In this document: piece after piece, positions 42,841 to 50,549 of the stretch
How the letters are laid out: every line of letters starts with the position of its first letter
Position numbering within the stretch: position 1 is the stretch's first letter
Origin: JADGRB01 sp963835825
GTDB taxonomy: Bacteria; Myxococcota_A; Polyangia; Fen-1088
Direction of reading: 5' to 3'
NCBI GenBank assembly: GCA_963835825.1
Contig: CAWIGZ010000002.1
Span: forward strand, 434,001-498,000
Length of the DNA stretch: 64,000 nucleotides
Program-made: the position numbers and the translations under genes
Notes under the pieces: generated by a model
Database searches by the model: none
Seen by the model: the letters and a program-made list of their open reading frames with translations, nothing else
Told to the model about the DNA's origin: nothing

Positions 42841-44772
42841 ATGGAAATAGCAGGACAAGACGCCGAGCTTCCCGAAATCAGGAGGCGCTCCCGGTATTTC
42901 GCGCTGTTGGCGATGATCGGCTTTCTGACCATCGCCGGGCGGCTGTTCTATCTCCAGGTCATCCAGGGGGACACGTTCTTCCGCGTCACCTCCGACAGCA
43001 TCGTGCACACCGAGGTTTTGCCGGCGGTGCGGGGACAGATTCGCGACCGCAAGGGGAGGGTGCTGGCCACCGTGCGCCCCTCCTACAACGTCTACGTGAC
43101 GCCGCGGCAGCTCACGGCCGAGGGATTCGCGCGCCTCCGGGCGCTCCTCGGCATGAACGGCGACGAGGCGATTGACGTCTGGGAGCGCATCGCCGGCGGC
43201 GGTCCCGACGCGGCCAGCGGACGGCCGGTGCTGCTGGCCGAGGACATCTCGCGCGAGGCGATGGCGGCGATCGAGACCGGCGTCGACCTCCCGGGCGTCA
43301 AGATCACCTCGGTCCCCCGCCGGTCGTACCCGATGGGGACGCTGGCCGCGCACGTCGTCGGCTACATGAACGAGATCTCCGCCGACGAGCTGCGCGCCAA
43401 GAAGGACGAGGGCTACCGGGCGGGCGATCTCATCGGCCGGACCGGGATCGAGCGGCAGTGGGACGGCTACCTGCGCGGGCGCTCCGGCTTCCAGAAGATC
43501 GTGGTCGACCGGCGGGGGATGCCCAAGACCGACATCCACGACATCATCGAGGGGCCGGCCTCGCAGCCGGCCGTGGCAGGGAACAATGTCGTGCTCACCA
43601 TCGACGCCGACCTTCAGCGCTTCACCGAGCGGGCGCTGCGCAACGCCTCGGCGGCGGGCGTGGTGGCCCTCGACGTCAACAGCGGGCGGATCCTGGCCAT
43701 GGCCTCCAAGCCGAGCTTCGACCCCAACGAGATGTCGGGACACCTGACCATCGAGGCGGAGCAGCGCCTGCTGGCCGATCGTTACCATCCGCTTCACGAC
43801 AAGACGCTGGCCGAGACCTACTACCCGGGCTCGACCTTCAAGCCGGTCTCGGCCATCTCGGCGCTCGAGGATCGCCTGATCACGCCCGACGACAAGACCA
43901 AGTGCCACGGCTCGTTCGAAATCGCGCGCCGCCGCTTCAAGTGCACCAAGACCCACGGGGTGGTCGCCCTCTACGACGCCATCGTCCAGAGCTGCAACGT
44001 CTACTTCTACGAGCTGGGGGCCCGCCCGGGCATGATGGACCGGCTGGCCAAGTTCGGCGCCGATCTGGGGCTCGGGGCGCCGACCGGCCTCGGCCTCAAC
44101 GGCGAGGACGGCGGCTTCCTGCCGACGGAGGAGTGGTACCGCGAGCAGAAGCGCCAGAACCCCAAGGCCGAGGGCTTCCAGATCGGACAGGCGCTGAACG
44201 CCGTCATCGGCCAGGGGTCGACGCGGGTGACGCTGCTGCAGATGGCGTTGCTCTACGCGGCCATCGCCAACGGCGGCAAGCTCTGGCTGCCGCAGATCGT
44301 GGAGCGGGTCGAGTCCCCCGACGGGCAGACGCTGGAAGAGTTCGCGCCGCGCGTCCGGCGCGAGGTCTCGGTGTCGCAGGAAACCTTGGCGATTGTCCGC
44401 CAGGCCCTGGTCGGTGTCGTGAATGAATCGAAGGGGACCGCCTACCGGGCGCGGCTCAAGGACATCGAGGTGGCGGGCAAGACCGGCACGGCGCAGGTGC
44501 ACGGGCGCCACACCGAGCTCGGCGGCTACGAGGCGGGCGACCACGCCTGGTTCGTCGGCTTCGCGCCGGCCGGCCGGCCCCGGATCGCGGTGGCGGTGCT
44601 GGTCGAGCACGGCGGCCACGGGGGCGACGTCGCCGCGCCGGTGGCGATGGAGGTCATCGACAAGTACTTCGAGAGCATCGCGCCCGCCGATCGCGAGGCG
44701 CCGCACGTGGGCCTGCCGCGGCGGCACAAGAACCTCGTCGAGGCGCCGGAGCTCCCCGCGGAGACGCCATGA
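42841..44772 (+). CDS. mrdA: penicillin-binding protein 2, elongation transpeptidase
   Basis: 643 aa from ATG 42841. Single N-terminal transmembrane helix (about residues 20-40), the PBP dimerisation/pedestal domain (RGQIRDRKGRVLAT, SYPMGTLAAHVVGYM), then the transpeptidase domain with all three active-site motifs: STFK (Ser331, Lys334), SCN (Ser384) and KTG (Lys547). Cross-links peptidoglycan in the Rod complex with RodA, whose gene overlaps its stop. A GTG 22 codons upstream (in the repeat hairpin) is in frame, but its residues are not PBP-like. Confidence 0.95.
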   Translation: MEIAGQDAELPEIRRRSRYFALLAMIGFLTIAGRLFYLQVIQGDTFFRVTSDSIVHTEVLPAVRGQIRDRKGRVLATVRPSYNVYVTPRQLTAEGFARLRALLGMNGDEAIDVWERIAGGGPDAASGRPVLLAEDISREAMAAIETGVDLPGVKITSVPRRSYPMGTLAAHVVGYMNEISADELRAKKDEGYRAGDLIGRTGIERQWDGYLRGRSGFQKIVVDRRGMPKTDIHDIIEGPASQPAVAGNNVVLTIDADLQRFTERALRNASAAGVVALDVNSGRILAMASKPSFDPNEMSGHLTIEAEQRLLADRYHPLHDKTLAETYYPGSTFKPVSAISALEDRLITPDDKTKCHGSFEIARRRFKCTKTHGVVALYDAIVQSCNVYFYELGARPGMMDRLAKFGADLGLGAPTGLGLNGEDGGFLPTEEWYREQKRQNPKAEGFQIGQALNAVIGQGSTRVTLLQMALLYAAIANGGKLWLPQIVERVESPDGQTLEEFAPRVRREVSVSQETLAIVRQALVGVVNESKGTAYRARLKDIEVAGKTGTAQVHGRHTELGGYEAGDHAWFVGFAPAGRPRIAVAVLVEHGGHGGDVAAPVAMEVIDKYFESIAPADREAPHVGLPRRHKNLVEAPELPAETP

Positions 44773-45869
44773 TGCAGACCCGCGGCGTCGGCTGGCGGCG
44801 GCTGCGCTTCCGGTTCGACTGGACGCTGACGCTGTCGGCGGCGGCCGTGACGTCGCTCGGCCTCATCAATCTTTGGAGCGCCGTCCACGACCGGCAGTCG
44901 AACCTGTTCTCGCAGCAGATCTCCTGGCTGGGCCTGGGGGCGGCGGTCTTTCTCGCCGTCGCCACGCTCGACTACCGGACCATCAGCCGCTACGCCTACG
45001 TGCTTCACGGCGTGGGCGTGGCGCTGCTGCTCGGCGTGCTCCTGTTCGGAAAGATGGTCGGCGGGGGGCGCCGCTGGTTCGATCTCGGGCCGTTCCACGT
45101 CCAGCCGTCGGAGCTGATGCAGCTGCTCACCGCCATCGCGCTCGGCAAGTATCTGAACGACTCGCCGGCGCTGGAAGGGCGGACCTGGCGGCACCTGGCG
45201 ATCCCCGTCGTCATCGTCAGCGCCCCGGCCTGGATGATTGCCAAGCAGCCCGACTTCGGGACGGCGTTCCTGCTGTTGCTGATCTTCTTCACCATCATGC
45301 TGACGGCGCGGCTCAAGCTGCGGACGCTGGGGGCGATCGTCGGGTTCGCCACGCTGGCCGCGTTCCCGATCTACCAGCACCTCCTGCACGAGTATCAGCG
45401 CAAGCGGGTGGAGGCGTTCTTCAACCCGACCTCCGAGGGCGCCTACCAGACGCGCCAGGCGCTGAACGCCATCGGCTCGGGACGCTTCCTCGGCAAGGGG
45501 TTCATGCACGGCACGCAGATCCGGCTGCGCCACTTCCCGGCGCTGTGGACCGACTTTCCGTTCGCCGTGTGGGCCGAGGAGTGGGGTTTCGTCGGCTGCT
45601 TCCTGTTGCTGACGGCGTATCTGGTGCTGGTCCTCTGGATCATCAAGATCGCCGGCGACGCGCGCGACCGGTTCGGCGCCACCGTCTGCGTCGGCGTGGC
45701 CGCCATGTTGTTCTGGCACGTCTTCATCAACGTCGGCATGGTGAGCGGCCTCCTGCCGGTGGTCGGGGTGACGCTGCCCCTGGTCAGCTACGGCGGCTCG
45801 AGCATCCTGACGATCGCCGCCGCCCTGGGCCTGGTCATGAACGTCAGCGTCCGCCGCTTCTCGTACTAG
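44769..45869 (+). CDS. rodA: rod shape-determining SEDS glycosyltransferase RodA
   Basis: 366 aa, about ten transmembrane segments. SEDS polymerase that makes glycan strands with PBP2. Signature segments include VGGGRRWFDLGPFHVQPSELMQ, KQPDFGTAFLLL, GSGRFLGKGFMHGTQ, WAEEWGFVG and the C-terminal GLLPVVGVTLPLVSYGGSS. The ATG overlaps the mrdA stop (ATGA), typical for this pair and implying coupled translation. Last gene of the mre operon. Confidence 0.96.
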   Translation: MMQTRGVGWRRLRFRFDWTLTLSAAAVTSLGLINLWSAVHDRQSNLFSQQISWLGLGAAVFLAVATLDYRTISRYAYVLHGVGVALLLGVLLFGKMVGGGRRWFDLGPFHVQPSELMQLLTAIALGKYLNDSPALEGRTWRHLAIPVVIVSAPAWMIAKQPDFGTAFLLLLIFFTIMLTARLKLRTLGAIVGFATLAAFPIYQHLLHEYQRKRVEAFFNPTSEGAYQTRQALNAIGSGRFLGKGFMHGTQIRLRHFPALWTDFPFAVWAEEWGFVGCFLLLTAYLVLVLWIIKIAGDARDRFGATVCVGVAAMLFWHVFINVGMVSGLLPVVGVTLPLVSYGGSSILTIAAALGLVMNVSVRRFSY

Positions 45870-46047
45870 GTCTGTCTCTCACCATCCGCACATCCTCTGG
45901 ATCGCCCGGCGTTTCTCAAAGGACGGACACTCACGATCTAGACGGATCGCGCTGCCGCGGGCGTCTCAGGAAACTGACGTTGGCGCGAGGGCCAGCCTGA
46001 TTCGCCGCGCGCTCATCGGTGGTTCGATTCTTGTATCGTGCGTCGGG

Positions 46048-46866
46048 ATGAGCCCCCTCGGACGCGGTTTCGGAATCGGTGTTCTGGTGGTCGCCGGCCT
46101 CGGTTGCGGGTCCTCTCTCCCCAGTGGCTCGAGCCTGGGGGGACGCGACGGCGGGTCGAGCCTGGGGGGACACGACGGCGGGTCGAGCCTTGGGGGACAC
46201 GACGGCGGGTCGAGCCTTGGGGGACACGACGGCGGCTCGGCCTGTGCGGCCTCCGGGGCCTCGTGCGCGGCGAGCGGGTGTTGCCGGGAGATCTTCGAGA
46301 CCTGCATCCCGCAGGCGACCGACAAGCTGTGTTTGAACGCGATTCCGCCGCCTCGCGACGGCGGAAACTGCGCCGGGGGCGCGGCGTCGAATCTTCCGGG
46401 CGTGCAGCTGGTGTTTCCGGATCAACCCTGCTCGTACACCGCCGCCGAAGTCGCGGCCGGGATCCAGATCGCCTACGACGAGGTGATCACCGCGGCTGTC
46501 GGAAACCTCAGCCCAGCGCCGGGTGACGACGGCGGCTGCGCGCGGCCGGACGACGCGGGCCTCATCGTCGGCTACCGGATCGCGGGCGCGGGGCAGAACT
46601 ACTGCCTCTGCGACACCGGGCTCTGCGCGCCGCAGTCGGTGGTCACCACGCCCGTCGTCGGGACGCACGCCCGACAGATCCCGTGGGACGGCCGCAACTG
46701 GAATGGGCCGTCCGACACCGGCAACAGGGAGGGCGCCGCCTTTCCACCCGGTACCTATACGATCACGCTCACCGCCAGCGGCACCCGCCAGAGCTCCGAC
46801 GGTGGACTCGACGCGGGCGGCACGTTCTTGGTCACGGCGTCACGATCAATCACCATCACGCCCTAG
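46048..46866 (+). CDS. hypothetical lipoprotein with 9-residue repeats
   Basis: 272 aa. Signal peptide with a lipobox-like AGLGC (Cys20), then four near-identical 9-residue units GSSLGGHDG (first unit has Arg for His) encoded by a 27-bp tandem repeat at about 46125-46233. A Cys-rich segment follows (CAASGASCAASGCCREIF), then a domain with many Cys and a C-terminal strand-rich part (YTITLTASGTRQS, GGTFLVTASRSITITP) like an immunoglobulin-type fold. Probably outer-membrane anchored and disulphide-bonded. No family recognised. The coding tandem repeat could vary in copy number between strains. Confidence 0.65.
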   Translation: MSPLGRGFGIGVLVVAGLGCGSSLPSGSSLGGRDGGSSLGGHDGGSSLGGHDGGSSLGGHDGGSACAASGASCAASGCCREIFETCIPQATDKLCLNAIPPPRDGGNCAGGAASNLPGVQLVFPDQPCSYTAAEVAAGIQIAYDEVITAAVGNLSPAPGDDGGCARPDDAGLIVGYRIAGAGQNYCLCDTGLCAPQSVVTTPVVGTHARQIPWDGRNWNGPSDTGNREGAAFPPGTYTITLTASGTRQSSDGGLDAGGTFLVTASRSITITP

Positions 46867-46932
46867 CGCTCTCGAGCAATCCCGTACGGCCCGCGCCGGG
46901 ATGCGCGGCGGGCTTGGCCCCCGGAAGCCATC

Positions 46933-46968
46933 CGATCGGGAGGGTCGGAACCTCCCACGCTTCCGAAT
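46933..46968. repeat. diverged single copy of the palindromic family
   Basis: GATCGGGAGGGTCGGAA followed by a non-pairing ten-base centre and TTCCGAATGA. The flanks match the 84-bp array unit (CGGGAGG, TCGGAA / TTCCGA) while the apical AACCCT/AGGGTT part has decayed. It lies just downstream of the lipoprotein gene, the same gene-end position as other copies. Confidence 0.6.
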
Positions 46969-46969
46969 G

Positions 46970-47008
46970 AAAAAAGGGCGGGAAGAGCTTTTAGGGCTCC
47001 TCCCGCCC
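46970..47008 (-). terminator. rho-independent terminator, minus strand
   Basis: Stem GGGCGGGA / TCCCGCCC (46976-46983 with 47001-47008) plus inner GAGC / GCTC, followed on the minus strand by six T residues (46970-46975 are A on the plus strand). No minus-strand gene ends nearby; it could end an independent RNA from 47009-47160 or readthrough from the nuo operon 1.8 kb away. Confidence 0.65.
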
Positions 47009-47140
47009 ATGCGAACCCCCGCCTCGGCCGGTCGAAAAGAATTCTTGGCCCCTACTTTCGTAAGGGGGGAGCCACTGGATTGACCGCATCGGGCTTCCCG
47101 ACTGGCGGGCGTGCACATCCATCGGTCAGTGGCGGCTCCC
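46976..47140 (-). ncRNA. candidate structured non-coding RNA
   Basis: Three successive stem-loops: the terminator hairpin, CCCCTAC / GTAAGGGG (47049-47055 with 47060-47067), and a long interrupted stem in which GGGAGCC-ACTG (47067-47077) pairs with CAGT-GGC-GGCTCCC (47127-47140), enclosing GACCG / CGGTC and an apical TCGGG-CTT-CCCGA. The minus strand is preferred because only there is the last hairpin followed by a U run. I cannot match it to 6S, SRP, tmRNA or a known riboswitch. Confidence 0.35.
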
Positions 47141-47310
47141 TAGTGCGTTCTTGTAGGGAAAAGAATCTCTCTTCGTGTCGTACCGCGCAGAAGGTTCTCA
47201 GTCAGCATGGTCGTTCGGATCGCAGCGGTCAAGCGCGATTGCGCTCGCGCAAACAGGCGCCGCGGCGCGCGATGGACAACGTTGAGGCACCGACGGAAAA
47301 TCTGCGCCGG

Positions 47311-48195
47311 ATGAAAATGAATCGCCCCCTCGTCGTTGCGTTCGGCTTGCTTGTTGCTCCCGCCGCGCGCGCGCAGAGCGCACCTGTGCCGCCTGTTGCT
47401 GCTCCGCCCGCGGCCGCTGCTTCAGCACCGGCCGCTCCCCCCGAGGCGGCGCCGCAAGCTCCGCCGCCGGTCGAGGCCGCGCCCGGCTCACCTGGTAATG
47501 GATACGGTCCGCCCGGATACAACTCTCCCGGGTACAGCTCACCCGCGCCGTATTACTACTACCACCATCGTTATCGTCCGATGCCCTACGGCGGCTACCC
47601 ACCGCCGCCCGTCTACCGCCCGGCGCCGATGGCCCCGGCGGAGTCGATGGAGGGGTTCCACACGCACGACGGATTCTTTCTCCAGGCGCACGTCGGGATC
47701 AGCGCCACCGGGTTTTCGTCGACGCAAGCGGGGGTGAAGACGAACTACGTCGGCGGAGGGGTCTCTTCGGGCATCGCCATGGGCGGTGTCATCGCCCACG
47801 ACCTGATCCTCTACGCCGCGTTCTTCGGGACCGACACCGGCAATCCCGACAAGCAGGTGGCCGGCACCAGCGTGAACAGCGATCTCAACGAGCTCGGCGT
47901 CGCTGCCTTCGGTCCCGGGCTCGCTTATTACTTCGAGCGCTGCAACCTCTACTTGTCGGCGACGTTCGGCCTGGCGGGCTTCGCCGCCACCGACGGCGCC
48001 GGCGTCAAGGTCGACTCGTCGAGATCGGGCGCCGCGTTCGACTTCATGGTCGGCAAAGAGTGGTGGGTCTCCCGCGACTGGGGGCTGGGCATCGCCGGTG
48101 AGCTGATGGCCGCATCGCTCAAGGACAAGAACACGCCCGGTCTGACCTGGTCGGCCAGCGGGTTGTCGATTCTCTTCTCGGCCACCTACAACTGA
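47311..48195 (+). CDS. outer membrane beta-barrel protein
   Basis: 294 aa from ATG 47311 (MKMNRPLVVAFG); ATG 47272 is an alternative. Signal peptide cleaved after ARAQ (about residue 20), then a Pro/Ala-rich linker and a Tyr/Pro/His-rich segment (about 65-105, SPAPYYYYHHRYRP), then a small beta-barrel-like domain of alternating strands (FFLQAHVGISATGFSS, GIAMGGVIAHDLILYAAFF, CNLYLSATFGLAGF) ending SGLSILFSATYN. Resembles OmpA-barrel or OprF-like porins without a peptidoglycan domain. Function unknown; 27 bp upstream of the HEXXH-protein gene. Confidence 0.65.
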   Translation: MKMNRPLVVAFGLLVAPAARAQSAPVPPVAAPPAAAASAPAAPPEAAPQAPPPVEAAPGSPGNGYGPPGYNSPGYSSPAPYYYYHHRYRPMPYGGYPPPPVYRPAPMAPAESMEGFHTHDGFFLQAHVGISATGFSSTQAGVKTNYVGGGVSSGIAMGGVIAHDLILYAAFFGTDTGNPDKQVAGTSVNSDLNELGVAAFGPGLAYYFERCNLYLSATFGLAGFAATDGAGVKVDSSRSGAAFDFMVGKEWWVSRDWGLGIAGELMAASLKDKNTPGLTWSASGLSILFSATYN

Positions 48196-48222
48196 CGGGC
48201 GCTCGCCGGCCGTGAGCTCGCG

Positions 48223-48753
48223 ATGCTGGTAGGTCATCTGCGCCGGGCGCCCCCGCGCCGGCGCGGGCCGCTGGTTCGCGCCCTGCGCGCTCTGTGGACC
48301 CTGCCGACCAACCTGCTCGGTCACACCGCCGGCTTGCTCGCCAGCGGGGGCCGGCTGCCCCGCCGAGTGGGCGGAGCGGCCGCGGTCGGGTGGCTCTACC
48401 CGATTCGCGCCGGCCTCGGGCTCGACTGGGTGGGCGCGGTGACGCTCGGCCACGCCATTCTCCATCGGCCTGGCGTGGTCGACGCACCGACGACCGCCGC
48501 GCGCCTGACGCTCGCGCACGAGCTCGCCCACACCCGCCAGCACGACCTGCTCGGCCCCTTCTACCTGCCGCTGCACATCCTGGCGCAAGGGCTGAGCGCG
48601 CTCCTCACGCGCGGCAGGCCGATCACCGTCAGCCGCGTGCACGATCTGAATCCGCTCGAGCAGACGTTCATCGCCATATCGTCCAGCGCGCTGTACGAGC
48701 CGCGCGCCTCAGACGACGACGTCGCTGACCTGTTGGCCGACTTCGGCGTTTAG
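48223..48753 (+). CDS. hypothetical HEXXH-motif protein
   Basis: 176 aa. No signal peptide; an Arg-rich N-terminus is followed by a moderately hydrophobic middle. The segment LTLAHELAHTRQHDLLGPFYLPLH contains HELAH (His99, Glu100, His103), the zinc-binding HEXXH signature of metallopeptidases, followed by a further His in RQHD. The protein is small for a peptidase, and the DUF4157-like HExxHxxQ pattern is similar. Activity is unproven. Translation probably follows the outer membrane protein gene. Convergent with the nuo operon (31 bp). Confidence 0.6.
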   Translation: MLVGHLRRAPPRRRGPLVRALRALWTLPTNLLGHTAGLLASGGRLPRRVGGAAAVGWLYPIRAGLGLDWVGAVTLGHAILHRPGVVDAPTTAARLTLAHELAHTRQHDLLGPFYLPLHILAQGLSALLTRGRPITVSRVHDLNPLEQTFIAISSSALYEPRASDDDVADLLADFGV

Positions 48754-48784
48754 CCGGTCTGCGCCGGGTCGCCCGATAGGCGGC

Positions 48785-49411
48785 CTAGGTAACCGGGCCG
48801 CGGGGCGGGCCGGCGGGGAAGACGTCGCCGGTCGGAGGCGTCTGCGGGGCGTTCGCCACCTTCTCGCGCCAGAAGCCGCCCACGCCGCCCTGGACCGCCG
48901 TCGAGACGGTGCCGCGCGACATCAGCTCTTCCTTGTCGAGAATCGCGTCGGTTCGGCGATAGGTCGGCTTGGCGTGGTCCAGCGTGTCCATGCGAATGGC
49001 GTCGCAGGGGCAGGCCTCGGCGCACAGGCCACAGACCACACAGCGGAGCTCGTCGATCTCGAAGATCTTGGGACGCTTCTCGATCCGGCCGTCGGGCGCC
49101 TCTTCGGGGACGATGGTGATGCAGTGGGCGGGGCAGACGGTCGGGCACATCATGCAGGCGACGCAGCGGACGTCACCGTCCTCCCGCAGCATCAGCCGGT
49201 GGAGTCCCCGGTGCCGCGCCGGATACGGGATCTTCTCTTCGGGGTACTCGATCGTCGCGATGTCGGTCTTCTTGCGATTCCCGGTGACGTTGCCGAAGAA
49301 GTTCTTCACGAAGTGGCGGAAGGTGACGCCCAGGCCCTCGGCGATCGCCGGCAGGTAGGCCTGCTGCGCCAGGCTCCCGGGGCGGTTGACGACTTTGACT
49401 CCAACGGCCAT
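48785..49411 (-). CDS. nuoI: NADH-quinone oxidoreductase subunit I
   Basis: 208 aa. Carries the N6a and N6b 4Fe-4S clusters: CVACMMCPTVCP and CVVCGLCAEACP (CxxCxxCxxxCP twice). N-terminal membrane-proximal region VTFRHFVKNFFG. The C-terminal about 40 residues are a Gly/Pro-rich extension beyond the usual length. Last gene of the nuoABCDGHI operon; nuoJ-N are not downstream, where a convergent gene lies instead. Confidence 0.94.
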   Translation of the reverse strand: MAVGVKVVNRPGSLAQQAYLPAIAEGLGVTFRHFVKNFFGNVTGNRKKTDIATIEYPEEKIPYPARHRGLHRLMLREDGDVRCVACMMCPTVCPAHCITIVPEEAPDGRIEKRPKIFEIDELRCVVCGLCAEACPCDAIRMDTLDHAKPTYRRTDAILDKEELMSRGTVSTAVQGGVGGFWREKVANAPQTPPTGDVFPAGPPRGPVT

Positions 49412-49420
49412 CGGTTCTCC

Positions 49421-50545
49421 TTAAATCCAGGTCTGCGCCCAGAGAATCATGAGCGCGGTCGCCACCACGTTGGCGATCGAGATCGGCAACAGGCGCTGCC
49501 AGCCGAGCCGCATCAGTTGATCCGAGCGGAAGCGCGGCAGAGACCAGCGGATCAGAAGCTGGAACGAGCAGAAGGCGAAGACCTTGATCAACCACAAGGT
49601 GGCCATCACCGCCACGAAGGCCACGTTCGGCAGGTGCTGGAGCATGAAGCCGTCGATGGTGCTCCCCATGTGCCAGCCGCCGAAGAACAGCGTGATCATG
49701 ATGGCGCTGGAGGTGACGATCTCCAGGAACTCGCCAAGGAAGAACAGGCCGAAGCGCAGCCCCGAGTACTCCACGAAGTAGCCGATGATCTCCGGCTCCC
49801 CCTCGGGGATGTCGAACGGCGTCCGCTTGGTCTCGGCGATGGCGGCGGTCAGGAAGAGAATGAAGCCGATCGGCTGGGTGAAGATCCCCCAGCTCGACGT
49901 GTAGTGGCCGAAGCTGATGAAGTGCGTCTGAAGGTCGGCGATGGCGCCGGGCTCGAGCGTCCCGTAGACGAGGAACGCGCCCAGCACGGCCATGCCCATC
50001 GTGACCTCGTAGGACATCATCTGCGAGGTGGCGCGCAGGCCACCCATCATCGCCCACTTGTTGTGCGACGCCCAGCCGGCCAGCGTGGCGCCGTAGACCG
50101 CCAGCGAGGAGATGGCGAAGTAGAAGAGCAGACCGATGTCGAGGCGCGCGATCTGCAGCCCGACCGGCTCGCTGCACACTGGGTTGGTCTGCAACAGCTC
50201 GCCCCAGCAGAGGTGCGGCCCGAAGGGGATGATGGCCGCGACGATCAGCGCCGGGGCCATCGCCATGATCGGCGCCCACATGAAGAGGAACTTGTGGGCC
50301 TTGCCGGGGACGTAGTCCTCCTTGCCCATGAACTTCAGCGCGTCGGCCAGGAAGTGGGTGATCCCCCAGGCCTTGATCGGGCCGATGTTGGCGCGGTTGG
50401 GACCGAGCCGGTCCTGCATCATCGACGACTGCCGCCGCTCGAGCCAGGTGAGGATCGACGCCAGCGGCATCAGGAACCCCATGATCATGAAGGCGATCTT
50501 GATGAGCGCCGCGACGACGTTGAAGCCGAGTGAGCCGTATTCCAT
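49421..50545 (-). CDS. nuoH: NADH-quinone oxidoreductase subunit H
   Basis: 374 aa, about eight transmembrane segments. Quinone-binding membrane subunit linking the peripheral arm to the proton pumps. Conserved parts: LTWLERRQSSMMQDRLGPNRA, GPIKAWGITHFLADALKF, ETKRTPFDIPEGEPEIIGYFVEYSG (cytoplasmic loop with essential Glu residues). Located 4 bp after nuoG and 9 bp before nuoI, so clearly one transcript. Confidence 0.95.
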   Translation of the reverse strand: MEYGSLGFNVVAALIKIAFMIMGFLMPLASILTWLERRQSSMMQDRLGPNRANIGPIKAWGITHFLADALKFMGKEDYVPGKAHKFLFMWAPIMAMAPALIVAAIIPFGPHLCWGELLQTNPVCSEPVGLQIARLDIGLLFYFAISSLAVYGATLAGWASHNKWAMMGGLRATSQMMSYEVTMGMAVLGAFLVYGTLEPGAIADLQTHFISFGHYTSSWGIFTQPIGFILFLTAAIAETKRTPFDIPEGEPEIIGYFVEYSGLRFGLFFLGEFLEIVTSSAIMITLFFGGWHMGSTIDGFMLQHLPNVAFVAVMATLWLIKVFAFCSFQLLIRWSLPRFRSDQLMRLGWQRLLPISIANVVATALMILWAQTWI

Positions 50546-50549
50546 CGTG

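Larger units (their letters stand above)
46867..47310. other. 444-bp intergenic region with palindromic repeat and structured RNA candidate
   Basis: Contains a diverged member of the palindromic family (46933-46968), a strong hairpin with a T run on the minus strand (46970-47008) and further nested stems up to 47140. From about 47141 to 47310 nothing clear is seen; an in-frame ATG at 47272 could extend the next gene. Confidence 0.6.

Noticed and set aside
47009..47160. 6S RNA, SRP RNA, tmRNA or c-di-GMP riboswitch identity for the structured region
   Set aside because: None of the conserved sequence blocks of these RNAs could be matched by eye.
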